This document shows positions 53,501 through 63,298 of a stretch of 64,000 nt of DNA, piece after piece. Source of the DNA: Zizania palustris (Eukaryota; Streptophyta; Magnoliopsida; Poales; Poaceae); contig JAAALK010000285.1 in the NCBI GenBank assembly GCA_019279435.1, positions 23,654,371 to 23,718,370 of the forward strand, written 5' to 3'. A program made the position numbers and the translations under genes. Numbering within the stretch: position 1 is the stretch's first letter; each line of letters starts with the position of its first letter. A model generated the notes under the pieces. That model was not told the DNA's origin and did not search any database. It worked only from the letters and a program-made list of their open reading frames with translations.

Positions 53501-54617
53501 GACTGTTTATTCCGATGGGGTTTTCCAAGCATCCGGAGCAGGCCTTGGAGCGGTATTAATTTCGCCTTCAGGGCAAAGAGCAATGTACTCCGCAAGACTC
53601 AACTTTAAGTCCACCAATAATATAGCGGAGTATGAAGGGATTTTTCTGGGACTCCGAAAAGCACGTGCTCTAGGGGCTACAAGAGTTGTTATAAAGACAG
53701 ATTCTCAGATAGTAGCAGGGCACGTAGATAAAAGTTTTCAGGTTCGGCATCCACAGCTTGCAAAGTACTTAGAAGAAATCCGTAAGATCGAAGCACACTT
53801 CAAGGGTATTTCCATTCGGAGTATACCAAGAGCAGAAAATGTGCAAGCGGACATCTTAGCAAAAGCTGCAGCCGGAGCTGTGGATGTACCAGAAGAAGCT
53901 TTCTATGAGGAGCTCAGTACACCTTCGGTGCCACAAATTCCCTCTGCAGAGATTCTTTGCATTCCTAGTGCAGATTGGAAAAATTCAATCATGGAACTTT
54001 TACAGGGAGGAACAAATTTGCCTGAAGAGCCACAGCTTTCAAGATTGAAGCTTAGGGCAAGAAATTATCAAATAATCAATGGTATTTTATATAAGGTCGG
54101 AGTATGTTCCCCTCTACTCCGATGTATATCTCAAGTCGAAGGTCAAGAAATTCTTCGAGAAATTCATGAAGGCCTTTGCGGTAGCCATTTAGCCCCTCGA
54201 GCTTTGGCAGGAAAAACACTTTGCCAGGGGCTTTATTGGCCTACAATAACAACTGATGCGGAGAGCTTAGTCCGCACTTGTCAAGGATGTCAGTGGATGG
54301 GTCGACGAAGTCATCGCTCACCAACAGCTCTTCAAGTTATTGCTCCGGTATGGCCTATGGCCAGATGGGGTATGGATTTAATTGGTCCCTTTCCAGTAGC
54401 CAAGGGAAATCTGAAGTTCGCAGTGGTAGCTATTGAATATTTTTCTAAGTGGGTAGAAGCAGAACCCTTAACAGCTATCACTTCGAACAATGTACAGAAA
54501 TTCTTTTGGAAGAATATTATTTGGCGGTTCGGACTGCCTAGACAACTCACAGTTGATAATGGAACACAGTTCGATGCAGAACCTTTCAGGAAGTTTTGCG
54601 AAGATCTAGGCATTTAG
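50595..54617 (+). CDS. pol: Gypsy-C gag C-terminus, protease, reverse transcriptase, two RNase H, integrase core (1340 codons open)
   Basis: Residue positions are approximate. Gag end 1-170. Protease VLIDGGSSADI at 316. Reverse transcriptase with WRMCIDFTSLNKACP near 597, FLDAYSGYHQI near 635 and EAYMDDIVIKS near 697. An apparent in-frame loss of about 15 residues follows LTG near 781, where this lineage has an RxxALxRFIS-type segment. First RNase H (LLLYLAATGSAVTAVLV) at 830-950. Second, archaeal-like RNase H with YSDGVFQASGAGLG at 971 and IPRAENVQADILAKA at 1078. Integrase zinc region (HEGLCGSHL, CQGCQ) at 1190-1240, core WGMDLIGPF at 1257 and TVDNGTQFD at 1317. The ORF ends at a TAG (54615-54617) just before the Glu-bearing part. 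The start used is the first ATG after the stop near 50594, not the natural gag start. Confidence 0.85.
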   Translation: MKQLPGETLRQYFKRFALTKSQIQGLSASSVVDAAREGVTHQGLLDKLHRKSISSVSQLMSYFEEYARSEEGWLRRTAATSSILQEVKVEVKTSAQPQELVFEVQHDRRRGQKHPRSEVLNIAPPQKFTQRAPQPSGNKVSGWRPPGKMAGKGQTLFCCIHGENRSHATDTCKAILTLRGEYLERTSGRGTTDRVPAAARPEPVQAVARIENFGAARHPPVANVMPPPKQEEGQDRGKRVVLPISGGGTLGSMSKRQRRDYVREVGHIGTSSSAAAMPEWSHVPISFSMEDAAGIKFPHADPLVITADIVGTEVRRVLIDGGSSADIIFVQAFDQLCISRKYLLPAARPLQGFAGPPLDALGQIGLEVTFGEGLLARTEEVVFDVVDAPYAYNVIFGRGMLNQFGAVAHHNYLCMKMPTQAGVLTVFGDQAIARRAEYGHGPPLDPRQVNNVQDNQENFSAPSEASKKSFPRPSPEGEIAAKVIVKDGKEYTFQFGKDLPPEVATSLEKVVEENLDVFAWSDEDITGVNRDIIEHSLLVNPKARPIRQGLRKMSAERAVMAKDEVEKLLKAGIIREVAHTEWLANPVFVKKKSSEKWRMCIDFTSLNKACPRDPYPMPRIDQLVDSTAGSELLSFLDAYSGYHQIWLKCEDEIKTSFVTLSGVFCYVRMPFGLRNAKATFSRLVAKALGHQLGRNVEAYMDDIVIKSALKHQHSLDLAETFNSLRACGIRLNPEKCIFGAKAGKLLGYLVSSRGIEASPTQITALQKMAPPENLKQVQKLTGHRSLPIFKALKGSEDFAWTPDCQKSFEDIKEYLSNLATLTVPTADKTLLLYLAATGSAVTAVLVREIDFNGKLVQNPVYFVSEILSGAKTRYSELEKFVYALIMASRKLRHYFLAHNVIVPTSYPLGDMLRSKDSTGRIGKWAVELEPFGISFLARTTIKSQVLADFVAEWTPPATLLPEKSSDGVWTVYSDGVFQASGAGLGAVLISPSGQRAMYSARLNFKSTNNIAEYEGIFLGLRKARALGATRVVIKTDSQIVAGHVDKSFQVRHPQLAKYLEEIRKIEAHFKGISIRSIPRAENVQADILAKAAAGAVDVPEEAFYEELSTPSVPQIPSAEILCIPSADWKNSIMELLQGGTNLPEEPQLSRLKLRARNYQIINGILYKVGVCSPLLRCISQVEGQEILREIHEGLCGSHLAPRALAGKTLCQGLYWPTITTDAESLVRTCQGCQWMGRRSHRSPTALQVIAPVWPMARWGMDLIGPFPVAKGNLKFAVVAIEYFSKWVEAEPLTAITSNNVQKFFWKNIIWRFGLPRQLTVDNGTQFDAEPFRKFCEDLGI

Positions 54618-55178
54618 TTATGTTTTGCTGCAGTAAGGCATCCTCAGTCTAATGGAGCCGTAGAAAGAGCCAATGGAAATATTTTGTCAGGGCTAAATCG
54701 AAGGATAGTAGGACTAGCAAAAGGACTGTGGACCGAAGAGCTTCCGAAGATTTTGTGGTCCATTCGGACTACACAAACAAGGTCCACAGGTTTTACTCCA
54801 TTTAGACTACTATTCGGAGATGAAGCTATGACTCCAACGGAGCTCAAAGGAGGATCACTTCGCAGCACCGAACCGGAGATTGAAGAAGAAAGACAAGCTT
54901 CGCTAGATTTATCAGAAGAAACAAGACTTCGAGCTGTGGCAAATTTATCAAAGTATCATCAGCAGACGAAGGCTTGGTTTGACTCGAAGGTTAAGCTCAA
55001 TGAACTAAGACCGGGTCATCTTGTTCTACGAAGCATTATAGCGCCAGGGAAGTTAGGAAATAAATGGGAAGGTCCATACCTAATTGTTCGTTCAGGACGC
55101 CCTGGCTCTTTTAAATTAGCTAATTTAGAAGGTGAAGAGTTAGCACATACTTGGCATGCGGAGCACCTAAAGAGATAA
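54618..55178 (+). pseudogene. pol: Gypsy-C integrase C-terminal part
   Basis: In frame with the long ORF after its TAG. It has the catalytic Glu in NGAVERANGNI (near 54654-54690), then SIRTTQTRSTGFTPFRLLFG and the C-terminal HLVLRSIIAPGKLGNKWEGPYLIV (near 55017-55085), ending at 55176-55178. One nonsense codon is all that separates it from the rest of pol. Confidence 0.85.
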
Positions 55179-56039
55179 TTCGCATAAGGGCTCCTTGTAA
55201 GTCACTTGTAATCATCTTCTGAATTAATAAAGCATATGGTCCAGATAATGCCTTCCCCTCATAGACTTCCAGCTTCCGAGTGGACGCACTGGAACCGCGG
55301 GGTTGACCGAGAGGGAAGTGTCATGAAGCTGAATCATATTTTCGGACTTCGAATCATTGGTTCGAAGCTTCCGACGTGGGGGCTGACATAATCCAGAGTC
55401 CAAGCCACCGGCTTGTAGGCATCCGTAAAAGAGCCCAAAACCACATCATGCGGAGTCCAAGCCATTGGCTGGTAGACTTCTGTAAAAAGAGCCGAAGGTG
55501 GCCAAAATCTGCGGAGTTCAAGCCATTGGCTGGTAGACTTCCGTAAAAAGAGCCGAAGGTGGCCAAAATCTGTGGAGTCCAAGCCATTGGCTGGTAGACA
55601 TCCGTAAAAAGAGTCCAAAGAGACCATTGCAAACTCCGAACCATTGGTTCGACAGAGTTCGCGAAAAAGAGCCGAAGGTGGCCAAAGCAAAATAGAGTTT
55701 GAGCCATGAGCTTCGAATGTTTGTTAACATAGTCCAAAGTGACAAATTATCTAAGACACTAAAGATTTCCTGAAAGTTATCTCAAGTGATTTCTTTCAAA
55801 AAAATGGGTACTAAGTTGCCATTCTTCAGACTACAAATAGTCCAATACATTTTATAAGATTTTAAAAGATCTTTAAATTGCAGAGGGACTCCAAACCCCA
55901 AAAAAATTGTACTCCGAAGTTTTTCTTTGCGCATAACCATCTTTGAATACAGTTCAAAGTTGCTTACGCCCAAAGAGGGGCTAGTAAATAGGGAGACAAT
56001 TTTAAATCGATATTTATTATTCGAACAAATATGATTACA
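55179..56039. other. Gypsy-C 3' region between pol and the antisense gene
   Basis: Noncoding. It contains the 60-bp tandem array (55392-55740) and an AT-rich part. The minus-strand ORFs here read the repeats. Confidence 0.6.
55392..55740. repeat. About six tandem units of roughly 60 bp
   Basis: Units of the form GAGTCCAAGCCATTGGCTGG...CCGTAAAAAGAGCC...GGCCAAAATCTGCG. Two central copies (55452-55571) are almost identical, and the outer ones are diverged. Confidence 0.85.
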
Positions 56040-56520
56040 TCATGAAAAATTGGTATCTATACCAAGAAGGAATCGAAGACCTCTTCGATCTCTAGAGCTA
56101 GGGTTGGAACGACTAGTTCCAGTGCCGGGAGTTCTAACAACTTTGCGTTTAACTCTCTTGCCTCCCTTCGAAGCTCTAAAGTCCTTCTGTTCTTGTTGAA
56201 GCTCGGCCCAAGTTCGAAGTCGTTCGGGGCTCCTTTCCCAGCTTCCAAGTTCTTCAGGTTTTTTACTTCGAACTTCATCTTCGTCTTCAGACCATATAAC
56301 GTCTTCAGAAGACGAAGTGTTCAAGTTAACCTCTTTTTCTTCCTCTTTAATATAAGATAGTATATCTTTGATTACTTCGGGCGTGATTATACCGGAGCTA
56401 TCTCGAGGAACTAAAAATCGAGGATGCTTATAAGCTTTTAGAAGATCGAAGGTGGTCCATAATGAGCGAAGTTCGTCGTTAAGGTCTAACACTTCGATAT
56501 CTTCCGTATGAGGCAAAGCC
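56040..56520 (-). other. Acidic ORF downstream of the antisense gene
   Basis: A 158-codon minus-strand ORF (start 56516) with motifs LNDELRSLWTTFDLLKAYKHP and an acidic then basic C-terminus (KGGKRVKRKVVR). TTTTTAG directly precedes it, a plausible splice acceptor at 56521, so it could be a last exon of the antisense gene used when the stop at 56601 is spliced out. I do not recognise a domain. Confidence 0.45.
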
Positions 56521-57434
56521 TAAAAATATGATAAACAAATTTTCATTGATAAATGTTCATAAGCATAAAGCTTTACATAGCCAAAAATCCTAAGGTATTT
56601 CTAAACATGCGGGTTCGAAGGAGGCTGACTGCTTGAAGCTTGGGTCTGAACTTGCTTCTGGCGTTGACCTTCGTCGATCCAAGCCTTGATCGCAGAGCGA
56701 CCTTCGGCTCTCCATGAAGTTTGGAAGGCTCGCCAGACAGCAGCCACACCTTCGGAAGGAGTCAGAAGTCGCTCGTCGTCGAAGGTAATTGGGCCCTCTC
56801 CTGCGCTCGGAGTTGTCGATCGGCCCAGATCTTCGTAGTAGCGAAGTAGGCCAACAGCAGCCACTTGTCCGGAGAGTTCTCCGTATTGAATGCCCGCTGT
56901 CTTCATCTGCTTCGCCACTCCTTGAATCCTTTTCAACCGGCGCAGAAGAGAAACGTTATCATCAGAAGGAAGTGTCCCAGTAGTACCGAAGTACTCCAGG
57001 ACACCTAGCAGCTGATTCATAACTTCCACAACTACCTTCTCGGAGTTCAGCTTATCTTCGTTCAGAGCGTCCTTCATCGAAGTTACTTCTCCCAGAACCC
57101 CAGAAAGTCTAGCAGTTTCAGTAGTCAAAATATTCTTTTGGTTCAAAAGCTGGCTAGCTTCCTCTTGGAGTCTAACAAGCTCGGTCCCCCCAGTAGCGTG
57201 CTCCGCCCGCAATTTTTCAATTTCTGCTCGAAGCACAATTCTTTCTACTTCGAGCTCTTTATTCGCAGCCTCCAAACCTTGTCTGGCCCTGCGCTCCGTT
57301 GACACTATATTGTCCATCTGAACCACTCGGCTTTCGAAGATGGTAAGATTTCGTTGAAGGATGCTATTTTCCTCCTGAAGACGAGCGATTTCTTGATCAT
57401 TCGATATATTCGCAGCTCGGGCCAAGACTGTTTG

Positions 57435-57507
57435 CTGCGAAAAGAAAAACCAAGGTAAAATATTTATTTGTAGACGAATTCTATGTTATTTCGCAGATGT
57501 TTCGTAC
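57435..57507 (-). other. Intron 2 of the antisense gene
   Basis: GTACGA donor after codon CAT, a T-rich tract and TTTTCGCAG acceptor, 73 bases, containing a stop. The frame is preserved on removal. Confidence 0.6.
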
Positions 57508-57944
57508 ATGGTAAGCTGCGCGTTCTATAGCAGCATTGAGCTCCGACCTGTCCGCTTTACTTAGAATGGCCACTAAGTTGGTCTCCCCTATGTCGCGGCT
57601 AGCTCGATCGAAAGGTTCGAGCAAAGTCCGAAGACCAGTTGTTTGCCCTAAGAAAGGAGCTAGAAGGGGGAGCATGCTTATCGCTTGTTGGTCATCCTCG
57701 TTCAGCGAAGGGCCGGAGTGTTGGCTTGTGGTCTTCGGAGCCCCTGGAGACTGGCCCTCCTCGGAAGATTGACTCTCGTCTGTTGAATCAGACGGAGTTG
57801 ATCCGGAACTCGCAGCAGGGAGGGGTTCTATATTTCTTTTGCCTCTTCCAGGTCCCATTTGAGTGGCTCTTTGAGTTGGCTCCGAAGTCGTCGAAGGCCT
57901 AGGGATTATTTCTTCCTGGCGGACCTCTTCCACAGGAGTGGACT

Positions 57945-58017
57945 CTGTAAAAAAACAAAAGTATTATACATTGTATAAATATACAAAATAAACATGAATG
58001 AATTATTTGAAGTCTAC
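57945..58017 (-). other. Intron 1 of the antisense gene
   Basis: GTAGAC donor, AT-rich body, TTTTTTTACAG acceptor, 73 bases. It splits a GAG codon and preserves the frame. Confidence 0.65.
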
Positions 58018-59795
58018 CTTCGACATTTTGGCGAGGGGTAATCATTGGACTGTTCGGTGGATCGAAGGTGAGATCTTCGTCCGAATCAGTCGTTAAATCT
58101 TCGACAGCAGGAGCATTTTCCTGAGCAGTCCTTGTTGCCTCTTCAGGAATCGAAGTCATAGTAACTTCGACCCCACTCTCATTCACAGGAACTTCGTCCT
58201 GAGGTAAATCCTCTTGAACTGCTGAAGTCCTTGGTTCTCAAGGTTATCTCGAGACTCCGGCACGTTCGCAGGTACTTCGGCTTGTGCAGTCCTTTGAGAT
58301 GCATCTTCATCTATCAGACGCACAAGCAACCTCCCTTCATCCTCTTGGGAGTCAGAGACTGAAGGCCTTGGGCTCGAAGGTGCAGGATTCGAAGGTGCAG
58401 GATTTTTTGATTTCCGAGCCACCTTCTTGACTGGAGTCTTGGTGGAGCTCGAAGTCCCAGCTTCGGCTTTCCTCTTTTTGGGCCCTTTCTCCGAAGGTAC
58501 CCAATCCATCAAAGGGGGCAGAACGATTTCCAGCATTCCTACACCCTGTTAAATCTCTCCCAACTCCCGACCAACTTGATTCTCCATTCCTTTTCGGTCG
58601 GAGTTGGAGCGCCCAAAATCTTCTCCGAAGCCCTTACGATTTGCTCCGAAGTAATAGGGGCTGAAGAAGCTAAAAAATGAATCAAGTTAGTTATTTCTTC
58701 GAATGAATATGCATAATACATGTTGTCTTCGAAGTTACCTGCAGGGCTCGAAGTCGAAGTGATTTTTCGGAGACCGCCTTCCGAATCCTCTTCGAAGATA
58801 ATAGGCCAGTTGGCCATCAGCGGAGAGATTTGTAACCCGAGGAACTCTTCGGCTAAGTCCCGCATGCTCAACCTTCGACTGATCTTCTGAAGTAGGCTGA
58901 GGTGAGCTTCGAGCTGACCTTGGTCTGGATGCACTAAGGCTTCCTTCCGAAATTGGATTTCTTTCAGAGGTCTGGCCAGAGGATTGCTCGCCCCAACTTC
59001 GGCATAAAACCATCTCATGACCCAGTCGGTATACCATCTTGCATTGATGGCTTTAGCGGGAAATTGAAGGGCGTATTCATCCCGAAGCCTGAAGTTAATA
59101 CTTCCGAAGGCTACTACCACTTTTTCACCTCCGGGGCCTACGAAGGTTTTTGGCTGGCATGAAGCTCTGTGTAGCGCAGCGATGATCTCTGCCCTCCCCT
59201 CACAGCCTTCGGCTCTCAACGCCCATTCGAAGATAGCTAAGCGAGCTACTGCGTTCGGAGAAAGTTGAGGAAGGGTGACGTGAAACAAATCAAGTACCTT
59301 TGCCAAGAACTCCACTGCCGGAAGGCCCAAGCCAGCTTCGAAGAAGGCTTCGAATACGACCACTTCTCCGGGCCTTGGCGACGGGATAAGCTCCTTTCCA
59401 GGTTTGCGGATCATGACTCCAGTACTAATCTTCCCTTCTACTGCGATCGCTAGGGATTCTCTTTTGCAGGTAGAAGGTCCCAGTTGGAAGGATTGATCCA
59501 AATACTTCGTTGATGGCGGACAGAGACCTTGATCACCAACATTTTGGGGGTTTCCCCCCACTGCCGCCATGGATGTCGTTGCGGGTGTTGGAGGCACCGT
59601 CGCCAACGCCGCAGCCGCTGCTGCTGTGGCCGCCTGCTGTCGAGCCAAGGCCGAAGGGGCTCCAGAACTCTTGATTTTCGCCATTAAAGTTACTCGGTTG
59701 CTTTGGAGGAAAAATGGAGGCTAGGGCTCAAAGGGCTCAAAGGGTGTTTGTTTGCAAGAGAGCAGCGGAAAGTAATCACGAAAGTTTTGGGCCCT

Positions 59796-59805
59796 CTATT
59801 TATAG
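59796..59805 (-). promoter_or_regulatory. TATA box of the Gypsy-C antisense gene
   Basis: CTATAAATAG on the minus strand followed by AGGGCCC, about 110 bases before the ATG at 59684. This is the spacing of a plant promoter with a short 5' leader. Confidence 0.65.
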
Positions 59806-60132
59806 CCTAGACTTTACATTTTTACCGTTAGTCCATGCCGTTTCGCATTCCTGCCCGTTACTTTTCTCCGAAATTAATGCATTCTGCAGTTTCCGTTAGA
59901 AGAAGGAAGCTAACGGCTATTTCTTCTAAGTCTAAAAGGCTTTCGAACTTCCTGAGTCAGTTCTAAGATAGTTCGAAAGTAATTGTCTTAAGACTAACTC
60001 GGATTTTTATATCTTCGTACATTTCGGAGATGAATTAAAATCTAATAACCCCTATGCCTGGTTATTTTTTTCTTCCGTATACTGCTCTCCTAACATTACA
60101 GGTTTAACGGAGAAGCGTATTCGAGGGGCTAC
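59806..60132 (+). other. Gypsy-C region between the antisense promoter and the 3' LTR
   Basis: Noncoding. It ends in the purine tract CGAGGGGCTAC at 60122-60132, next to the LTR. It presumably also holds the upstream promoter elements of the antisense gene. Confidence 0.55.
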
Positions 60133-60627
60133 TGTTGGGGGAAAATATCCCATCCTTAGGGTTATTGCCGTAACAGCACAAAGGCAGATAATGGATTCAA
60201 AGGTTTCCAGACGTCCATCTTCGAAGATGTCCTAAGTCAAGTTCGAAGTATGAAGATAGGCATCGGTTCGGAGTATATCTTCGAACTAAGGCTCTTTGAG
60301 ATCTTTCCTGCCAGCTAAGACGGAAGACTTATCTTTTTTCTTATTAGATTAGTCTTTTACCATTTTAGCCCTATCAAGGGTACCGAATAGTTTCCACTAT
60401 GTCGGTTGTAATAGAGGGGTAAATAGGTCTTTTCCTTAATATTTGGGCCTATAAATACCCCCCATTTCACCCTGTAATAGGGACCGAATACAAGTTATTC
60501 AATACACACTTTCGAGCTATTCTAAGTTGTTATCCTTTCGGAGGCTTAGAACAGTTCACTTCGCAAACACTTCGTTTGTTAGTTTCTATTCTACAGAAAC
60601 TTGTTAGCGTAATCTTTTACGCCAACA
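60133..60627 (+). repeat. Gypsy-C 3' LTR
   Basis: Matches 49277-49771 with about ten substitutions by eye. Confidence 0.95.
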
Positions 60628-60632
60628 CCAGG
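60628..60632. repeat. Target-site duplication of Gypsy-C, right copy (CCAGG)
   Basis: Exact match to 49272-49276. Confidence 0.95.
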
Positions 60633-63296
60633 GTTCGGACATTTGGGACATTTGCGTTCACACCACGTTTGTCATATTGCCAGTCACTAAGCATTGTACT
60701 GCTAGTATCATTGCTCAGCATCTGAGCAATAGTAAGGCTGTGAACATTCTTATCTCTGGTTTACGTCCCACTGAGTTTGAGCGTGTGAGCCATCTCTCCA
60801 CTGCGAGAGAGATCTGGGCTACCCTCAAGGCACACCATGAGGGAACAGCACAGGTCAAGGCTCGGATCTATCAGACCTACCGGCGTGAATAAGAGAATTT
60901 CACACAGAAGTCGGGTGAATCTGTTGAGGCTTTGTTTGGTCATTTTCAGTCGATCATAAACAAGCTTCGGGACAACAAGGCTGAGGGTGCTCAGTTAGTC
61001 TCAGATCATGAGCAGGCGCTCAAGGTTCTCCATACCTTGGACCCAAAGATCTGGGAGATCAAGGTATCTTCTATCATTGAGAGTACTTCTTATGATACCT
61101 TGACCATTTCTGAGTTGTTTAGCAAGCTGAAGGCTACTGAGGTTGATCTCCAGCTGAGATCAAATCTCACTAGTTCTAGATCAAAATCTCTGGCCCTTGC
61201 AATACCTTCTATTGATCCTTCTTCTATGAGCTGTGTTGGGTTCTCCTTTATGTCTATCACTGAGGACCAGCTTGAGTTGTTGGGAGATGATGATTTGTGT
61301 CTTTTTAACAACCGAGTGCGTCGTGTCTATGACAAAAGAATATTTAAGAGACACGGCACAAAATCCGGGTGCTTTGAGTGTGGTGATCCAGGACACTTCA
61401 TCGCCGACTGCCCCAAGCGCAATGGACACAAGAAGGGCACCGGTGGTGGCCTCCACGACTCCGGCAAGCACGACAGCTCTTTCTTCAACAAGGGCAAGCC
61501 GAAGAACAGATTCTTCAAGAAGGCCCTAAAGGACTACCGGTGAGAGAACAAGAAGCGCGACAAGGCCTTCTTCGCCAAAATGGAGAAGAACTACTCCAAG
61601 CGGTCCACGTCTTCTTCCTCTTCATCGAGCTCAAGCGATGAGGAGATCGCCATCAGGAAGGGGAAGGACAAGGACGATCCGGCGGGCCTCTACTTCATGG
61701 CCTTCAGAGACAAGCCGAAGATCCGCTCACACCAGCGCCGAAGATCCCGCAAGAGCTTCTGTTCAATAGCTCTTGGGGATAAGGAAGAAAAGAACTCCTC
61801 CGACGACTCCGACGACGACGACAATGAAAAGGTATCATCCTATGAGCGCGAAATCGTTGATTTACTTGAGAGCAATCGTTAGGAGTTGAAATATCGGGAA
61901 AAACTGCTTAGGGGGGCTAAGAAGAGGATAGATGAGTTAGAGAGTGAGCTTGCCGTGGCCAACGACAGAATTGAGAGTCTATCTTCTTCCCCTTGCTTGG
62001 GTGATAGCAGTGAGTGCCCAAAGTGTGAGGTGCGTCTGTGTGACCTGTCGACTCTGAAGTCCAGGTACATAGAAAGGGTTGATGAGTGGGATGCTTTGGC
62101 CACTGAGCTTGAAAGTGCTCAGCTGGAGCTGAAAGATGCTCAAGCCACTGTCGCCGCACCCTGTGCTGATTGCCCATCTCATCTAGCTGTCTTAGCTGAG
62201 TTGAAAGCCAAGGGCGATGAGCATTTAGGGGATTTGGAGAGAGTGAGAGCCGAGCTAGCACAGACTAGGCTAGAGCTTGAGACACTATCAGTTCCACCCA
62301 CTATCTATGAGAACTGCCTGTCTCTTAGAATGGAGTTGATTAAGCTGAAAGCCGAGAAGTCTGTTCAAGTAGAGAGTGACTGTGAGATCTGCTTGTCTCA
62401 GGTGGAGGTTCTAGCTTCCTTGAGAGAGGAGCTAGCAGATTCTCAGAATGAGAACTTTACCTCCGTTCTATCTTGAGTTGGATCAGTGCTAGAGAGCCTC
62501 AGCTCGACATGATGATCCAGCAGTTCAAGAGGCAGGATGGGTTTGGAGTAGGTTATACCTACACCAAGGCTGACTTTGAGAGTGCCATTAGCCGAGCAGT
62601 GGAGTGGAGTAAAATGACTCCAGAGCAGAGGTATCCCAAGACTCACTCCACTGAGTCTTCCCAGGTTTGTCAGCCTAAGGATGGAGTGATCCATGAACCA
62701 CCTAAAGCTCCACCCAAGAAACCTATCTGGGTCCCAAAGCCCAAACACCTCCACACTTCTCTTAACTCTCTTCCTGGAACATCTCAACCCAAAAAGATTA
62801 CACTGAACACCACTAAGACCAAGAATCCCAAGCCTCAACCACACCCAAGAAGACCACCTATCATTGTGAGTACTGTTAGAGAGACGAGCATCTTGCGGAG
62901 TTTTGCTTCAGGAGGAAGCGGGTTGAGAGAGAAGAGAGGGCTCGTGGTGGTCAGGAGCAGTTCTACCAGTAGGGTGGTAGACTGCGTGTTCCTCGACGCG
63001 GGGAGAGGCTGGAGGCCAGGCCGCGTCGTGTAGGTGGTGGTAGAGGAGACGGCTTTGGTGCCCGTGCTCCAGTTGGTGGTGGTCGTTCCGGCAGAGCTCC
63101 AGGCCATTTTGGCTACGGTTCTAGACCTCGTAGCCGAGGCTTTAGGCAGAACCGAGGACCGCGCTTTGAGCCGCGTTTTGGTCCAAACTTTCATGATGAT
63201 TTCTGCTTTCCGTCTTTTGAGCAGATGGCTCGACACTGGTTTAGCTCCTTTGCTAAATTTGGTGCCGGACCATTTGCTCCCACTTACAGCCACTGA
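60633..63296 (+). pseudogene. gag: Copia-3 gag, remainder (several nonsense codons)
   Basis: The frame continues from 49276. Stops are at 60890-60892 (TAA), 61541-61543 (TGA), 61880-61882 (TAG) and near 62972 (TAG), with a frame change near 62460. Zinc knuckles are CFECGDPGHFIADC near 61371-61412 and, in a decayed frame, the second near 62862-62905. The coiled coil spans about 61890-62450. Compared with Copia-1, three of the four stops are C-to-T changes. The gag frame ends at TGA 63294-63296. Confidence 0.85.
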
Positions 63297-63298
63297 TT

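Larger units (their letters stand above)
56601..59684 (-). pseudogene. Gypsy-C antisense gene (putative gypsy-type transposon protein, PF04195-like) with two introns
   Basis: Convergent to gag-pol, start ATG 59684. Exon 1 (59684-58018): Ala/Thr-rich head, then a globular domain around residues 105-210 (VVVFEAFFEAGLGLPAVEF, HVTLPQLSPNAVARLAIFEW). This matches my memory of the Transposase_28 family found in antisense ORFs of Tat elements. Next comes a basic Pro/Ser-rich stretch with KKRKAE and KKVARKSK, possible nuclear signals. Intron 1 is 58017-57945 and intron 2 is 57507-57435, both 73 bases with GT...AG and both keeping the frame. Exon 2 is Pro/Ser/Gln-rich. Exon 3 is a long coiled coil (LQEENSILQRNLTIFESRVVQ onward) ending ASSSQPPSNPHV and a stop at 56601. 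Two apparent frameshifts in exon 1, near 58540 and 58225, make this copy defective as read. The function is unknown; a regulatory or silencing-suppressor role would be guesswork. Confidence 0.7.
49277..60627 (+). mobile_element. Gypsy-C: Ty3/gypsy element, Tat lineage, with an antisense gene
   Basis: The element is 11,351 bp with two 495-bp LTRs (TGTTGG...CGCCAACA), a perfect CCAGG duplication, a TGGCGCC-type primer site and a GAGGGGCTAC purine tract. Gag-pol is on the plus strand (49834-55178). A 60-bp repeat array (55392-55740) and an antisense gene (59684-56601) follow. The LTRs differ at about ten of 495 sites by eye. Two RNase H domains and the 3' antisense gene place it with Grande/RIRE2-like Tat elements. 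Confidence 0.95.

Noticed and set aside
55334..55745. Three overlapping minus-strand ORFs of 75-127 codons
   Set aside because: They read through the 60-bp tandem array in different frames. The periodic protein is a consequence of the DNA repeat.
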